DNA of 64,000 nucleotides from the NCBI RefSeq assembly GCF_014695975.1, contig NZ_JACJPI010000042.1, positions 62,001 to 126,000 on the forward strand. Direction: 5' to 3'. Origin of the DNA: Leptolyngbya sp. FACHB-321 (lineage in GTDB: Bacteria; Cyanobacteriota; Cyanobacteriia; Leptolyngbyales; Leptolyngbyaceae). Shown piece after piece: positions 63,631 to 64,000 of this stretch; the stretch's first letter is position 1; the number at the start of each line of letters is the position of its first letter. The translations under genes and the position numbers were made by a program. Below the pieces are notes generated by a model. That model was given only the letters and a program-made list of their open reading frames with translations. It was not told the origin of the DNA and did no database searches.

Positions 63631-64000
63631 ATGGCTCTCTATAAAATCAAAGACTTCGATCCAGACTATCGCCAGCATTTCGACAACCAAGATTTTTTGA
63701 GTTTCGATCTTTACAGTGGCAATGAAAAAGTTGGCTCCGTTGACAACCTTTTGGTTGATGAACAAGGCAACTTCCGCTATTTAGTGGTCAACACAGGTAT
63801 TTGGGTTTTCGGCAAGAAAGTGTTGCTCCCAATCGGTCGCGCTCGGATCTCTTACCAAGAGAACCGGATTTATGCAGACAACCTCAGCCGAGAACAAGTA
63901 GAAGGCTTGCCTGAGTTCGACGAAAAAGCAACTGTTGATTATGACCATGAAGAGCGTGTACGTGGCTCTTACCGCTCAGGTGCTACACCAACTGCTGGTA
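63631..64000 (+). CDS. PRC-barrel domain protein (truncated by the window end)
   Basis: The first 123 residues of a plus-strand protein run to the end of the window without a stop. The ATG at 63631 follows AGAGG. Residues 20-105 fit a PRC-barrel domain (LYSGNEKVGSVDNLLVDEQG, then FRYLVVNTGIWVFGKKVLLP), a beta-barrel fold found in stress and photosynthetic proteins in cyanobacteria. The second part is charged (DYDHEERVRGSYRSGATPTA). The full length cannot be judged. Confidence 0.8.
   Translation, partial: MALYKIKDFDPDYRQHFDNQDFLSFDLYSGNEKVGSVDNLLVDEQGNFRYLVVNTGIWVFGKKVLLPIGRARISYQENRIYADNLSREQVEGLPEFDEKATVDYDHEERVRGSYRSGATPTAG

Overview
The window looks like a chromosomal segment of a cyanobacterium. 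It is rich in the HIP1 octamer (GCGATCGC), carries the photosystem II gene psbY and a one-helix high-light-inducible protein, and many genes belong to families I know only from cyanobacteria. The abundance of stress, polysaccharide and sensor genes suggests a terrestrial or mat-forming, probably filamentous and desiccation-tolerant species; I cannot name it. No rRNA, tRNA, CRISPR array, phage or insertion-sequence transposase was recognised.

Layout. 0.2-9.5 kb: housekeeping genes (Mn/Zn-type ABC importer mntA-mntB, rsmD, hisH, hisC, purK, a pentapeptide lumenal protein, ureF and ureE), interrupted at 4.97-5.58 kb by a tandemly repeated hairpin locus. 9.7-16.9 kb: a LuxR-type regulator, then a co-directional nucleotide-sugar operon (rfbF, lhgO-like, SDR epimerase, rfbC, GT2, SAF-domain dehydrogenase) behind a 134-bp tandem duplication. 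17-24.7 kb: M48 protease, pyrG, a secreted PsbP-like protein, psbY, a gamma-carbonic-anhydrase-like protein, TIGR02652, creatininase, an RNase III domain and Mn-catalase. 25.7-35.8 kb: signalling block (Crp regulator, two response regulators, a PAS-Crp fusion, an LmeA-like protein, a 1687-residue double-kinase hybrid sensor). 36.4-41.6 kb: stress island with two paralogous zinc alcohol dehydrogenases flanking two small exported proteins, an SRPBCC protein and an SDR. 42.2-57.8 kb: glycan assembly cluster (five GT4-type or GT2 glycosyltransferases, four GT9 heptosyltransferase-like enzymes, heptose kinase, GmhB phosphatase and a glycosyltransferase-GmhA fusion), with a HliP gene and a PucR/CdaR regulator embedded. 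58.2-64 kb: second stress block (two helical lipoproteins, a rhodanese without its cysteine, a hemerythrin protein, a four-helix membrane protein and a truncated PRC-barrel protein).

How it fits together. The two polysaccharide blocks probably build a surface glycan, one from CDP-activated sugars and the other containing heptose-type residues. The sensor kinases and Crp-type regulators lie between them and the stress islands. Mn uptake, Mn-catalase, hemerythrin, HliP and the alcohol dehydrogenases point to oxidative, light and drying stress.

The least ordinary parts are non-coding: three tandem terminator-like hairpins with paralogous Cys-rich reading frames beside two of them, a 12-bp element that can mask the start site of the gene at 62318, two dispersed intergenic repeat families (five and two copies here), and short tandem repeats that have become coding sequence in several genes.
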